A stretch of DNA of 64,000 nucleotides from DATARH01 sp963778385 (GCA_963778385.1 CAVZUA010000002.1:62001-126000); one strand, 5' to 3'. Shown: positions 1 to 10,700, counted from the first letter of the stretch. The notes: generated by a model from the sequence alone, not told the origin. Numbers and translations are program-made.

Positions 1-1967
1 AGAATGATCGAAGGCGGCTCCGGAACGCTCGAGGACGGGCCGCCCTGCACGGGCGTCTCGGAAGTCGTGAGGGTGGCATCGAACGTGCCCGGACCATCAA
101 ACGTCAGAGCGAAAATGAAGGGGTCAGAATAAAAGATAGGATCTCCGGAGGGGTCAATCGGATGGAAATCGAGCGTGTCAACTCCTGGCGTGAAGCTAAA
201 CAGACCGGAAGTTGAGCACTCGGATCCCGATAGGCCCCCCTGGGTGCCGAAAATAAGACACCAGCCACCGACATTGTCGCCCGAGAGGTCGATGCCGACT
301 GGCAGCAGCAGCGACGTGACATTCGGCGAGCCCGGGTTGATGACGAGCGAGTAGTCGTATCCGGGGCCAGGATCGTAGCTCGCTGCGAAACCTTGAGCGT
401 TTTGTATCTGGTTGTGGAAACCCTCAACGCCAAGGCTGATGAATGCTCCATCAACGATCTGATTCAAAAAATTCTGATCCGGATTGCCGGCGATGACGAT
501 CGAAGGATTGGACGTATCGCCCGGCATTTCAGGCGCGCTGATCAACTGGGCGTCCATCAGTGCCAGCGCATGGTTCTGGTCAGCAAATACCTGTGGAAAT
601 ATTGACCTTGGGGATCCCGTGGAAACGCCATTGGAGTTTGTCATCAGCGGATTGATGACAGTCATAGACTGGCCGACCTGCGTGCCGACGAATGAAACCT
701 GATCGCCTTCATACCGATAATCCCAGTTGCCCACAGAAGGAGAAAGAATGTCGAGCGAACCCAAGCTCGAAAGACTTGAAAAGTGAGTGAGGAACTGCGC
801 CGCGCCCGGCGAGTCAAAGGTTACTGTTTGCACGCCGGCATACTGTCCAACGATCTGTGCGATGCCGCCTCCCAAGGAATAGCCGCTCACAGTGATTTGT
901 GAGGTTGGATATTGCTGCGCGATGTTCTTGAGAAAATCGGCGAATTGCTGGACCTGCGAATCGAGCGCGGTGTTGCTTTGACCGTTCACAAAAGCCGTGT
1001 CGGCCAGAAACTCGTAAGCAGCCTGGGCCGCGGTATGACCAGCGGTCGCCTGTGGTATCACGACGATCTGTCCGAAATTATTGGGATCGCCATTCACGTA
1101 TGCGACGGCGGCAAATCCATTCGTAACGGTGGCCGGCGTTGCCAACACACTATATGGCCCAACGCCGGTTGGCGTCGCATTGTTGTAGAAATCAGCATTC
1201 ATCCGCTCGAGTTGGAGCACGGTGGGCGGCGGCGTGAGAGGACTTGTCGTGGCGAAACCGCGCACTGAGCCGACGTTGCATCGGCCCATGCCATCCACTG
1301 ATCCACCGAAGATCGCGCAGGTGTTGGCAGGCTGGAACCCGAGATTTCCAGATTGGAAGGTTCCACCAGATGCGCCCGTGCTGAGACCGTCACTGGTAAA
1401 ATTGAACGGATAGACAATCGGAAGGGTTGTAGCGTTGAGGGGGGCACCCGAGTAATTGGGTTGCAAACCCAAACTACCCGTCACCGGCGAGCCCGTTGCG
1501 GTTGTTCCTCCGAGTCCATTGACCGACAGGCAGAAAAGGTCGCAGAAGCTCGAGCCGGGCGTAACGCTGCTTGTTGTTGTCGTGAATGAGCCGAACGCGC
1601 CCGATCCCTGAAAACTCTGCGTCGTGGTGATAGCCGGCACCGGACCATTGCCGAAGTTGAACATCCCCGGTGTCTCTGTGACTGTTCCGGTGACGGTGGC
1701 CGTCGAGGGGAGGAAAGTATGACTGCACGGGCTGTTGGAACTGGGGTCGCAGTGACCGAGCGGACCAACATAATCCGTGCCGTTGAAAAAACCGATCACT
1801 CGGCCGCTGAACGCCGCTTCCACCGAGATCGTGGTCGCTTGAGCGCTCGAGATTGGTTGCGCCAGAACCCAGAAGGTGATCAGCGCCGCGGCGACAATGC
1901 CGCCAATTGAACGGCCCGATTGATCCCGATTGCGCATAATCAATGGCGTTAAAAGCTGCCGTCGCAT
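1..1967 (-). CDS. Secreted lipase-like alpha/beta hydrolase with PEP-CTERM-type tail (3' partial)
   Basis: One uninterrupted frame runs from an ATG at 1967 to the window edge (655 codons, no stop). Residues about 19-41 form a hydrophobic signal peptide ending in AQA. The body is rich in Gly, Thr, Ser and Asn. A lipase-type nucleophile elbow GYSLGG is centred on Ser364; Asp385 (TFDSPG) and His466 (DQNHAL) are candidate triad partners. The last visible residues contain SSVPEPPS at about residues 646-653, which resembles the VPEP start of a PEP-CTERM sorting signal; the expected hydrophobic helix and basic end lie beyond position 1. Known from the family: such proteins are cleaved by exosortase and anchored or released outside the cell. 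Inferred role: secreted esterase or lipase of unknown substrate. A GGGTGAAAG ribosome-binding site precedes the ATG. Confidence 0.75.
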   Translation of the reverse strand, partial: MRRQLLTPLIMRNRDQSGRSIGGIVAAALITFWVLAQPISSAQATTISVEAAFSGRVIGFFNGTDYVGPLGHCDPSSNSPCSHTFLPSTATVTGTVTETPGMFNFGNGPVPAITTTQSFQGSGAFGSFTTTTSSVTPGSSFCDLFCLSVNGLGGTTATGSPVTGSLGLQPNYSGAPLNATTLPIVYPFNFTSDGLSTGASGGTFQSGNLGFQPANTCAIFGGSVDGMGRCNVGSVRGFATTSPLTPPPTVLQLERMNADFYNNATPTGVGPYSVLATPATVTNGFAAVAYVNGDPNNFGQIVVIPQATAGHTAAQAAYEFLADTAFVNGQSNTALDSQVQQFADFLKNIAQQYPTSQITVSGYSLGGGIAQIVGQYAGVQTVTFDSPGAAQFLTHFSSLSSLGSLDILSPSVGNWDYRYEGDQVSFVGTQVGQSMTVINPLMTNSNGVSTGSPRSIFPQVFADQNHALALMDAQLISAPEMPGDTSNPSIVIAGNPDQNFLNQIVDGAFISLGVEGFHNQIQNAQGFAASYDPGPGYDYSLVINPGSPNVTSLLLPVGIDLSGDNVGGWCLIFGTQGGLSGSECSTSGLFSFTPGVDTLDFHPIDPSGDPIFYSDPFIFALTFDGPGTFDATLTTSETPVQGGPSSSVPEPPSII

Positions 1968-2605
1968 GCTTTCACCCTGCCAGTGTTCTGTCTCTCGTAA
2001 ATAAGCAAAAATCACGCCAGGAATGTATACCAAGGGGTTAGCGCATCCCAACCATCGGGTGAGGGAAGATGTGTAAATTTTCTCGACACTCAACGCTGCT
2101 GCGCTCGATCTACCTTCCCGACCTTTGCGCGAGTTCATGGTTAAAATTCCTCGGCATCAGGCCCGCTTTGTATTCGGTTGGCATGCTGTAAAAAATTCCG
2201 ACGCGCGGTCAATTCGCGCGACCTTCAAATCTTGCAGGACCTGCTAGAGCACCACGTCTGCCCGCTTGCCCATCCGCGGGATCGCGAACTCGAAGAGGAT
2301 ATGGCCGCTATTGAGATACCGGAAGTGACGAACCAACCGCCTCATGATCGCTATTTCTTCACGAGACGACGCCGACGAGTATCTGCGGCAGCTGATGGAG
2401 ATCGTCAATGCTAAGGTGATTGACGCTGAGCCGGAGCCGCAGCAGCTGCTCGAGAACGGCCAATGGGGCTGAGTATGGGTCTAACGAAGATAGCTGACGA
2501 ACACCACTGATATCATTGGGCTATTCGGCATTGGGGTTTACTCGGTCCCTGAGCGCTCAAGAACTGAGTAACTCGCCCCTTCATTTGCCTCCCTCAGCGC
2601 TCGGG
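1968..2605. other. Intergenic stretch with gene relics
   Basis: No intact gene is visible. The part next to 1967 would hold the promoter of the lipase-like gene. A minus-strand relic at 2244-2345 is listed separately. On the plus strand, 2362-2472 reads as about 36 codons ending in TGA (DEYLRQLMEIVNAKV in the middle), which loosely resembles the C-terminus of a bacterial Ku protein. That resemblance is weak and I do not call it a gene. Confidence 0.4.
2244..2345 (-). pseudogene. Relic of a DUF2075/nuclease-like protein
   Basis: A 33-codon minus-strand frame reads HILFEFAIPRMGKRADVVL and then stops. This resembles a conserved stretch near the N-terminus of DUF2075-type proteins, where FEF-x-IPRxGKRxDVVLL precedes a VIEFK nuclease-like strand. 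Nothing else of the gene is recognisable on either side, so it is a short fossil. The match rests on memory of the motif only. Confidence 0.4.
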
Positions 2606-3145
2606 TCAGCGTCCCGGGGAACCGGAAGCGCATTGCCCTGGTATGCCCGCCTTCATCCGATTTTCGGCGTCGATAATTGCGTCAACCTGGGTTTCTACAT
2701 CCAGCAACCGCCGTCGCTCACCATTGGGGTCCCGCTCTTGCTCGTTGCTGGAGCGCATGGGGAGAAGCGCCTTGATCTCGGCTTTGACGGTATCGGCAAA
2801 CTCCAAATTGCTGGTCAGTGCCGTGCAAATATCGTTGAGATCTTTCAAATTCAGGGACGGATCGTTGATGGCACCCGGCACCGTACTGCCCTGCGGATTC
2901 ACCGTATCGGCGTGCAGTTTGAAGATGCTGTCCTCCACTTTTACCGAGTGATCGGCCAGTGAGGTAAGGTCTTGCGACAACTGTCTCAACCGGGGCGATC
3001 CCTGCATCGCTTGTGCAGCCTCACGCACTTTCTGCACAGCCGGCAGCAGCAAGCCGATAAGGATCGCGATAATCGCGATCACGACCAGTAACTCGATCAG
3101 GGTGAACCCGGCTTCACGCCGGCGAGCCGCAAGAAGTCCCCTCAT
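2606..3145 (-). CDS. Type II/IV pseudopilin-like prepilin
   Basis: The 179-aa product has a class III prepilin leader: a short basic leader, then Gly13-Phe14 with Glu at mature position 5 (GFTLIELLVV), followed by a 20-residue hydrophobic helix. A prepilin peptidase would cut after Gly13. The sequence after the helix (LLPAVQKVREAA) is close to the consensus of DUF1559 planctomycete pseudopilins, which is unusual in this genomic context. The C-terminal 120 residues are polar and mostly helical in appearance and lack the usual DUF1559 globular motifs. No other pilus or type II secretion gene is nearby. It sits downstream of an AT-rich 360-bp spacer. Confidence 0.75.
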   Translation of the reverse strand: MRGLLAARRREAGFTLIELLVVIAIIAILIGLLLPAVQKVREAAQAMQGSPRLRQLSQDLTSLADHSVKVEDSIFKLHADTVNPQGSTVPGAINDPSLNLKDLNDICTALTSNLEFADTVKAEIKALLPMRSSNEQERDPNGERRRLLDVETQVDAIIDAENRMKAGIPGQCASGSPGR

Positions 3146-3505
3146 CTCCTGGCCTCCCCTTTGAAAGTGCTATTGTTGGGCATTTTTTAAAAAAATAGTC
3201 GCCAGCGCGAATGCGTAGCTTAGCATTAAGTTTGGCCTGCAGTGTGTAACATAATACACCGTCAGCGCCGCGAACCGCCGCTTTGCACCGTCAGCAGACC
3301 TTCTGACCCGGCATCAAGCGTCAGATTTGATCCATTAGGACGCCCGTAGACGCAGCGAAGGCGCTTTCCCGCTCTGGGATTATTTGCGGCGATGATAAGT
3401 TGTAAGTTTAATTTAAGAAAGCCAGGTGCAATTGCAGAGGCACACACGCATTGAATGCGTTGCCGCCGGTGAGCTTCCTTAACACCAGTACTTTCGCGGA
3501 AGCGT
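3146..3505. other. Intergenic region, nothing recognised
   Basis: It contains an A/T-rich block near 3185-3200 that could carry the pseudopilin promoter. I see no convincing gene, tRNA or repeat. Confidence 0.4.
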
Positions 3506-4312
3506 TCACTGGTGCAGGAATGCTGTGACGAGAGGATTGATCAGATCCGGTCGCGTCAGGGGCGCCATGTGGCCGGCTCCCGGGACTTCCTTGTAGGTCC
3601 ATGCAAGACAGGATTGACGCAGGATTGTCGTTATTTCTCGGATGGGTAAAACCGTATCGGGATCGTAGACCACCAGTGTGGTGCGTGGCAGTTGGATGGC
3701 CCATTGCTCTGCGGATGTGGGCTCGTTCATCACCGCGTCCCACTCGAAGAAATTCGGCTTGAGCGCTTCCGCAAATGCGGTGCGCCGCTCTGACGACATC
3801 TCCCGCCATAATCCGGCACCGCCCCAGTAGTCGGCGAATTTCGCCGCCGCCGTTGCCCAGTCGCCAAGTGCTCCGAATTTCTTGATGTAGTCGCGCAAGC
3901 CCATCGCCTCGGCGAACGCTTCGACGCGGCCGGCTTGGGCGAGGAGAGAGAACGGGTTAGTCTCAAGTAGCACAAGCCTGGAAACCCTGCCGGCCAGTCG
4001 GGTCGCCGCTTTCATCGCAACGCTTCCTCCGAACGAATGGCCAACCAAATAAATCTCCCTAGCGTTTGCTGGTATTGCGGCTTCGACCAAGCTCGCTTGA
4101 TCGTCGAGCGATTGCATTGTCTCTCCGCACCATGGCGGCGTTTTACCATACCCGAATAGATTGACGGCCCGGATCCGAAACTGACCCTTTAGGTCGTCCA
4201 TCAACCGGCGCCACTGGCGCGCACCCGATGCACTTGAGTGCACCAACATGACGACGCGATCGGACGAGCCGGCTTCGAGAAAGTCGACCTCGAAAGATGG
4301 GGTGGTCGGCAT
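3506..4312 (-). CDS. Alpha/beta hydrolase
   Basis: The 268-aa start at 4312 is chosen because GGGAG lies 7-11 nt upstream and fold homology begins immediately after it; a longer 340-codon frame has an unrelated Arg/Ser-rich extension. Fold landmarks are an oxyanion strand (VMLVHSSASG), the nucleophile elbow GHSFGG, and a C-terminal GAGHMAPLTRP with the catalytic His. The protein therefore has a complete Ser-Asp-His scaffold of the soluble esterase/lactonase type. The substrate cannot be read from sequence. It is the last gene of the minus-strand run that includes the type I exporter, with a 216-bp gap after the HlyD stop, so co-transcription is possible but not certain. Confidence 0.8.
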   Translation of the reverse strand: MPTTPSFEVDFLEAGSSDRVVMLVHSSASGARQWRRLMDDLKGQFRIRAVNLFGYGKTPPWCGETMQSLDDQASLVEAAIPANAREIYLVGHSFGGSVAMKAATRLAGRVSRLVLLETNPFSLLAQAGRVEAFAEAMGLRDYIKKFGALGDWATAAAKFADYWGGAGLWREMSSERRTAFAEALKPNFFEWDAVMNEPTSAEQWAIQLPRTTLVVYDPDTVLPIREITTILRQSCLAWTYKEVPGAGHMAPLTRPDLINPLVTAFLHQ

Positions 4313-4528
4313 TGGACTTCTCCCAATTGAGCGATTTGCGACAGACGGCAGTGCCATCCAGATAGCATCGGAACCACCGCCAAATTCTTGGTGTGCGGTG
4401 AGGACGACCGACCACCAAGCAACTCGATCCGCGAGTTCAGCACGGCTACCTGAAGCGGAACACCGGTACGCTGGCCTCGGAAGAGGAATGATCCTCAAGC
4501 GACCAACGAACTTCGAATGTTGATCCAA

Positions 4529-5857
4529 CTAGCGTTCGCGGAAGGTCCGTGCGAGCTGCTCGTGCAAGGGTTTCATTAGATAGTCGAGCGGCGTGCGGTC
4601 TTGCGTGTGGATATAGACCTCGACCGGCATCCCCGGCACCAATCGCAGGTCGCCGAGGGCCTTTCCCGCCGCTGCCGATAAGGTCACCCGTACGAGGTAG
4701 TATTGCTGTTTCGGCAAGCCGGCGGGTGTCGCAAGGGTTTCGCTGGTCAGATCAGGCGATAGGAAGGTCACATTGCCATCGAGGTCCGGCGTCGTGCGGC
4801 GATTGCCGGCGTTGACGCGAACCCGCACCGGCGCCTGCATCTCGACCTGATCGATATCCGGTGGCGCGACTTTCGCTTCGACGATCAGCGGGTCGGAGCG
4901 TGGCGCGATCTGCATGATCGTATCGCCTTTTGCAATCACGCCGCCGATCGTGTGCACCTGAAGCTGGTAGACGATCCCGGGCTGCGGCGCCCGAATGGTG
5001 GTACGCTTCAGTTCGTCGGCGGCAGCATTGGCGCGCTCCTGCAATTCGGCGATCCTGGCCTGCGTCTCCCGCAAATCCTTCAGTACCTCCGTACGCAAGT
5101 CCTGATCGAGTTGGATCACCTGCAGCTCGGTTTCGGCTATCTTGCCGCGGGAGCGCGCAATTTCGCCGATCAGCTGGCCGCGTTCGCCCTGCAGCCGCAC
5201 CTGGTCCCGCTGCAATTGCTTCAGGCGCGCGATCGACACCAAGTTCTTGGCGTAGAGTTGCTCGACGCCGCTCAGTTCCTCGGCGATATAATCGATCTCC
5301 TGCCCCTTCGATTCCTGCTGCGCCGTCAGGCCGCGAATTTCCTCACCGATTTGCGTGATCCGCTCATGCAACTGCGCCCGCTGTCCTTCCAACCCGACGC
5401 GCCGCGATTCGAACAGCCGCCGCTCACCGGCAAGCGCACCGGCAAACGCCTCGGTCAGGAAGCCACCGGGTGACGCGTCGAGAGTTGGAATCCCGGGCAG
5501 CCCGTCGCGCTCGGCCAGGAGCCGCGCCTCGCGCGCGACGTAGAGATCGAGCTGCGACTGGACCACGCCCAGCGTTGCCCGCGTCAGCGTGTCGTCGAGA
5601 CGCATCAGCACCTGGTCGGCCTCGACCTCGCTTCCCTCCTTGACCAGGATGTCGCCGACGACGCCGCCATTCGGGTGCTGCACTTTCTTGACGTTGCTCT
5701 CGACAACGATATTGCCGTTGGCGATGACTGCGCCGGCGATCTCGCTGGTCGCGGCCCAACCGCCAAAGCCACCGACCGCGAGGGCAATCGCGGAATAGCC
5801 GACAAGCTGTAATCTGCGGATGGCCAATTGCGGCGGCACGCGGTCTGACACGGTCAT
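4529..5857 (-). CDS. Type I secretion membrane fusion protein, HlyD/PrtE family
   Basis: The 442-aa start at 5857 overlaps the stop of the ABC gene in ATGA, and AGAAAC/GGAG-type sequence precedes it. There is one N-terminal membrane segment (about residues 18-38), then the first lipoyl/barrel half (NVKKVQHPNGGVVGDI, KEGSEVEADQVL), a long coiled-coil hairpin of about 200 residues, the second barrel half (TIRAPQPGIVYQL), and a C-terminal beta domain. Known role: periplasmic adaptor joining the inner-membrane ABC exporter to a TolC-type outer-membrane channel. The adjacent RTX protein is the obvious cargo. No TolC homologue is visible here, so the channel must be encoded elsewhere. Confidence 0.92.
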   Translation of the reverse strand: MTVSDRVPPQLAIRRLQLVGYSAIALAVGGFGGWAATSEIAGAVIANGNIVVESNVKKVQHPNGGVVGDILVKEGSEVEADQVLMRLDDTLTRATLGVVQSQLDLYVAREARLLAERDGLPGIPTLDASPGGFLTEAFAGALAGERRLFESRRVGLEGQRAQLHERITQIGEEIRGLTAQQESKGQEIDYIAEELSGVEQLYAKNLVSIARLKQLQRDQVRLQGERGQLIGEIARSRGKIAETELQVIQLDQDLRTEVLKDLRETQARIAELQERANAAADELKRTTIRAPQPGIVYQLQVHTIGGVIAKGDTIMQIAPRSDPLIVEAKVAPPDIDQVEMQAPVRVRVNAGNRRTTPDLDGNVTFLSPDLTSETLATPAGLPKQQYYLVRVTLSAAAGKALGDLRLVPGMPVEVYIHTQDRTPLDYLMKPLHEQLARTFRER

Positions 5858-7626
5858 TGGAGTTTCTCCGGAGCCGACGCGACAATCTTTAGACGTGTCG
5901 TCGCGGCAACGCTCGGTTGGCGCGTGACGCGGCCCAGAATGTCGTCTGGCTGCCCGAACGCGTATTGCGTGCCGTCCCGCAGAACCAGGAGCTTGTCGCA
6001 AACCGACAGCATGCCGGCGCGATGGGCGATCAGGACGACGATGCCGCCACGGGCTTGGATGTCTTCGATCGCCTGTAGCAGCGCCACTTCCCCCTCACCG
6101 TCGAGGTTGGCGTTCGGTTCGTCGAGAACGACCAGAAACGGATTGCCGTAAAGGGCTCGGGCCAGGGCCACACGCTGACGCTGGCCGCCGGACAGGGTAG
6201 CGCCGCCATGGCCGATGCGCGTGTCGTAACCATCCGACAGGCTTAGGATCATCTCGTGGGCACCGGCGGCCTGGGCCGCAGCGACAACCGCTGCGTCATC
6301 CGGCCGTTCCGCCATGCGAGCGATGTTTTCACTGATGGTGCCGTCGAACAAATCGACCGACTGCGCCAAATAGCCAAGTTCCGGGCCGAGAACGTCCGGT
6401 GGCCATTGCTCCAGCGCGGCGCCGTCGATGCGCACCGACCCTTGCGCCGCTCGCCATACTCCCACCAACCCGCGCGCGAGCGAGGTCTTGCCGGAGCCGC
6501 TCGGACCAATGATGCCGAGAACCTCGCCTGCCGTCACCGCGAAGTTCAAATTGCTGACGGTGGCGGCCTTGCCGTTTGGTGGCACGACCGTGAGGTTTTC
6601 CACCGCCAGGGTGCTGCATGGTTTTGGCAGCGATGTTCTCTGTGGATCGGCGCCAAACGTGGCGAGCGCGCGCGTCAGCCGACCGACGCTGTCCCGCGCC
6701 GCGACAAAGCCTCGCCAATTGGCGATAGCAGTTTCGATCGGCGCTAGGGCGCGAGCCATCGTGATCGATGCAGCGATCATCGCGCCGGGCATCAGTTCGT
6801 GCTGGATGACAAGATAGGCGCCGACGCCAAGCGCCGCCGATTGCAGCATCAGACGCATCGTTCGCGACAGGGAGCTGTACAGCCCGATCACATCTGCGGC
6901 CCGCTCAACCGCACAGAGATAGACCGCATTCAGCACCAGCCAGCGCCGCGACAGCGCCGCCTGCATCCCCATCGCACTTGTGGTCTCGGCGTTACGGCGA
7001 TCTGCTTCGAGTGTCAGCGACCGAATACGCGCGCTCCGATTGGCTTCCCGCGACGGGCCGCGGCTGGCCCATTCCGTCAACAGTGTAGCGCTCGCCAGGA
7101 AAATGCCACCGACCAGCGCGATGATACCGAGCCACGGGTGGATCAGGCCGCAGATCAGCAGGAAGACCGGTATCCAGGGCAGATCGACAATGGCGACCGG
7201 ACCCTGTCCGGTCAGGAAACTCCTGACCTGGTCGAGTTCGCGGACCGGGTCATGCGCCTCGTTTGCCTGTTTGCCGACCACCGCCAGTTGAATAACCGCC
7301 AGATGCGTGACGGCAGCGAGATGCTGGTCAAGATACCCAGCCGAGCGCGTTACCATCCGATTGCGGATCAGGTCCAGCAGGGCCTGCAAGGCCAAGGCGC
7401 CGCCGAGCAGGACCGACAAGGCGATCAACGTCGCGACGCTGTGGCTCACCAACACGCGGTCGTAGACCTGGAGCATGTAAAGCGGCCCGGCGAGCATCAA
7501 GAGGTTCACCATGGCGGAGAACAGCGCGACGCCGCAAAGAACCCGGCGGCAATCCTTGAAGGCCGCCGTAATGGCCGGGTGACGTGCCGCCTCGCCGCCG
7601 CTCTGGGATGACAAATGATTGATCAT
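5854..7626 (-). CDS. Type I secretion ABC exporter (permease-ATPase), PrtD family
   Basis: The 590-aa protein has an N-terminal transmembrane domain without a C39 peptidase domain, then an ATPase domain with Walker A GPSGSGKTS at about residue 374, signature LSGGQRQR at about 478, and Walker B LVVLDEP followed by the D-loop. This arrangement and the local sequence (LYMLQVYDRVL near residue 50) fit the PrtD-type exporters of RTX proteases and lipases. It couples ATP hydrolysis to one-step export of a C-terminally signalled substrate. The gene follows the RTX gene by 85 bp and overlaps the HlyD gene by 4 bp, so the three form a cargo-ABC-adaptor operon. Confidence 0.93.
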   Translation of the reverse strand: MINHLSSQSGGEAARHPAITAAFKDCRRVLCGVALFSAMVNLLMLAGPLYMLQVYDRVLVSHSVATLIALSVLLGGALALQALLDLIRNRMVTRSAGYLDQHLAAVTHLAVIQLAVVGKQANEAHDPVRELDQVRSFLTGQGPVAIVDLPWIPVFLLICGLIHPWLGIIALVGGIFLASATLLTEWASRGPSREANRSARIRSLTLEADRRNAETTSAMGMQAALSRRWLVLNAVYLCAVERAADVIGLYSSLSRTMRLMLQSAALGVGAYLVIQHELMPGAMIAASITMARALAPIETAIANWRGFVAARDSVGRLTRALATFGADPQRTSLPKPCSTLAVENLTVVPPNGKAATVSNLNFAVTAGEVLGIIGPSGSGKTSLARGLVGVWRAAQGSVRIDGAALEQWPPDVLGPELGYLAQSVDLFDGTISENIARMAERPDDAAVVAAAQAAGAHEMILSLSDGYDTRIGHGGATLSGGQRQRVALARALYGNPFLVVLDEPNANLDGEGEVALLQAIEDIQARGGIVVLIAHRAGMLSVCDKLLVLRDGTQYAFGQPDDILGRVTRQPSVAATTRLKIVASAPEKLQ

Positions 7627-7653
7627 GGTTCGCTCGAAGATCAGAAGGCGGGT

Positions 7654-7677
7654 GCTGCCACCGCTCGGAGCGGCAGC
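7654..7677 (-). promoter_or_regulatory. Hairpin between RTX gene and ABC exporter gene
   Basis: In the 85-bp RTX-ABC gap, TGCTG and CAGCA arms enclose a CCGCT/AGCGG stem with a CGG loop and a CCA bulge. No T-run follows. It could be a partial attenuator or mRNA-stabilising element that makes more cargo than exporter, as in other RTX operons. This is inference from fold only. Confidence 0.3.
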
Positions 7678-7711
7678 AGCACCAGCACCAGGTGAGGCCA
7701 GTCGGTGTTAC

Positions 7712-10700
7712 TCAGCTGAAGGCAAAGTCGTTCGCGTGCAGCGAGGAAAGCAGGACGTTCTGCAATGTCGCGACGATGTGGGTCCCGTCGGAAACCACCA
7801 CGTCGCCCCCCGATTGCGCGATATGTCCGTCGGCGACTGCTTGCGCGAACGACTGGTCGACAAAGCCAGACAGCGCCACAACGTCACCTTGTGCGCCGGC
7901 GCCGTGGGCCTGGAAGCCCTTGACCACATCCTGCCCGCCTTCGCCGAAGGTGAACAAAAAGGCGTCGTTGCCGCCGCTACCAACCAACACGTCGTTGCCG
8001 GCGCCGCCCGCCAGCGTCAGCGCCGCGTTTCCCGTCGGGACGGCCGACGCATTGATCGTGTCGTTTCCCGCGCCGCCATTGATGATCAGGTGGTCGTTGG
8101 CGGCTTCGGCATGATCGACCGTGACCTGCGCCGACAAGCCGTCGACCACGAGTGCGGTGCCTGCGCTGGTCACCGTGATCTGATTGTTGCCCGCATTGCC
8201 GTTGACCGTAACCGTGTCAACCGCCCCGTCACCGGTGTTGCCGCCCTGAGTGCCGGCCAGATCGATCGCTACCTGCTTGACGCCGGTGCCGGTGAGGTCG
8301 TTGACGACAATGTTGTCCGCACCGCCCAACGCGTGGAAATCGATGCGTTCCATCGCATCGATATCCATCGAGATATTGGCGACATCGCGGGTAAAGAGGG
8401 CGTGTGACCCCGTTGCCGAGATCGCGACGTTCTCACCGATGTTCGCGCCATTGAACAGCAGCGTATCGAAGCCTGATCCGCCGTCGACGACATCGCTGCC
8501 ATCGCCCGGGTTCCAGATGAACGTGTCGTTTCCGGCACCAAGAGCAGCGACGTCATTGCCCTGGCCGCCGATCACCGAGTCGCCGCCCTGGCTGCCGAGG
8601 ATCACGTCGTTGCCGGTGCCGCCGTTGATGGTCAGACCGATTTGGTTGCCAGGCAGGTTGCTCGCATCGATCACGTCGTCGCCGGCTCCGCCCAGGATCG
8701 ACAGGAGATCCAGATCGGCATCGGCATGTGTGATTGTCACCGTTTCGGCGAGGCCGCTCACCATGATGGCGCCGCCGCTCTTGTCAACGGAGATGACATC
8801 GCCCCCGGCGGTCGCGTTGACGGTCACGGTATCCGCCTGACCGTCGCTGCTGTTGCCGCCCGGTGTGCCGGCCAGATCGATAGCAACTTGGGCGACACTG
8901 GTGCCCGAAAGATCGTTGACGATCAAGTTGTCGCTACCACTCGCGGCATCGATTTGGATTTGCTCAATGCCGTTAAGGTCCATCGTGACATTGCCGACAT
9001 CCCGGGCCAGCAGGACGCGCGAGCCGTTGGCGACGACGCTGATGTTTTCGTTGACGTTGGCGCCGTTGAACTGGAGCGTGTCGTTGCCGTCCTGGCCTTC
9101 TACGATGTCGCTGCCATCGCCGGGGTTCCAGACGAACTTGTCGTCGCCGGAGCCGAGAAAGGCCACGTCGTTGCCGGCGCCCCCGGTGACCAGGTCATTG
9201 CCGTCGCCGCCGAGCAACACATCGGCACCGTGGCTGCCGATCAGGGTATCGTTGCCGGCCCCGCCGTCGATCTGCAAGTTGATCTGGTTAAGGTTGAGAC
9301 CCGAAGCATCGATCTTATCGTTGCCGTCGAGACCGTTCACGACCAGCGTGTCGAGCGCCGCCTCGGCCCCGGTCACCGTGACTTGCGCTGGCAACCCATT
9401 GACGACAACCGCGGCCCCGTCGCTGACGATGCTGATGTGATCGTTGGCGTCGCGGCCGTTGACCGTGACCGTGTCAGCCGCGCCGTCGCCGATGCCGCTC
9501 CCGGGTTGCGCCGACAGGTCGACCGCGACCTGCTTTACGTCGGTCCCGGACAGATCGTTGACGGTGATCTTGTCGGCACCACCCAAGGCGTTGAACTGAA
9601 CGCGCTCGATGCCGTTGAGGTCCATCGTGATGTTGGCGACGTCACGGGTGAACAGCGCCCGCGAGCCGTTCGCCGCGATGTCGATGTTCTCGTTGATGTT
9701 GGCGCCGTTGAACAGCAGCGTGTCGAAGCCGCCCTGACCCTCGACCACATCGCTGCCGTCGCCCGGGTTCCAGACAAACGTGTCGTTGCCGCTTCCCAGA
9801 AGGGCCACGTCGTTGCCGCGGCCGCCGATGACGGTATCGTCGCCGGCGCCGGCGAGCAGCGTGTCCGCGCCCTGGCTGCCGACGATAAAATCGTCGCCGG
9901 CGCCGCCGTCGATCGTCAGCTGGGTCAGGCCGGCGATGAGGCCCGAGGCGTTGATCATGTCGTTCCCAGCGCCAGCGCTGATGATCACATCTTCGACGCC
10001 GTTGGCCTCGACGATGATATCGCCGACGCCGGTCACCGCCACATTCTGTCCGTCAGTCACCACGCCGATCGTATCGGCGGCGTCGGTGCCATTGACCTGC
10101 AGCGTGTCCGATCCGGCGACACCATTGACGAGGAGCTTGTCGAGATCCGGTTCGGCGCCAGTCACGGTCACCTCGGCAGCCAGGCCGCTGACAGTAACCG
10201 CGGTGGCGCTGCCGGCGACGCTGATGTGGTCGTCGCCGAGGGTAGCATTGACGATCACCGTGTCCGCCGCACCGTCGCCGGTGCCGCTCCCGGGTTGCGC
10301 CGCCAGGTCGACCGCGACCTGCTTTACGTCGGTCCCGGACAGATCGTTGACGGTGATCTTGTCGGCACCACCCAAGGCGTTGAACTGAATGCGCTCGATG
10401 CCGTTGAGGTCCATCGTGATATTGGCGACGTCACGGGTAAACAACGCCCGCGAGCCATTTGCGGAAATGTCGATGTTCTCGTCGATGTTGGCGCCGTTGA
10501 ACAGCAGCGTGTCAAAGCCGCCCTGACCCTCGACCACATCGCTGCCGTCGCCCGGGTTCCAGACAAACGTGTCGTTGCCGCTTCCCAGAAGGGCCACGTC
10601 GTTGCCGCGGCCGCCGATGACGGTGTCGTTTCCAGCGCCGCCGAGGATGACGTCATCGCCACCGCCGGCATCGATGACGTCGTTACCGCCGCCGGCGTCG

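Noticed and set aside
2362..2472. Ku-like C-terminal fragment on the plus strand
   Set aside because: Only about 15 residues look like the Ku end; too short and weak to call.
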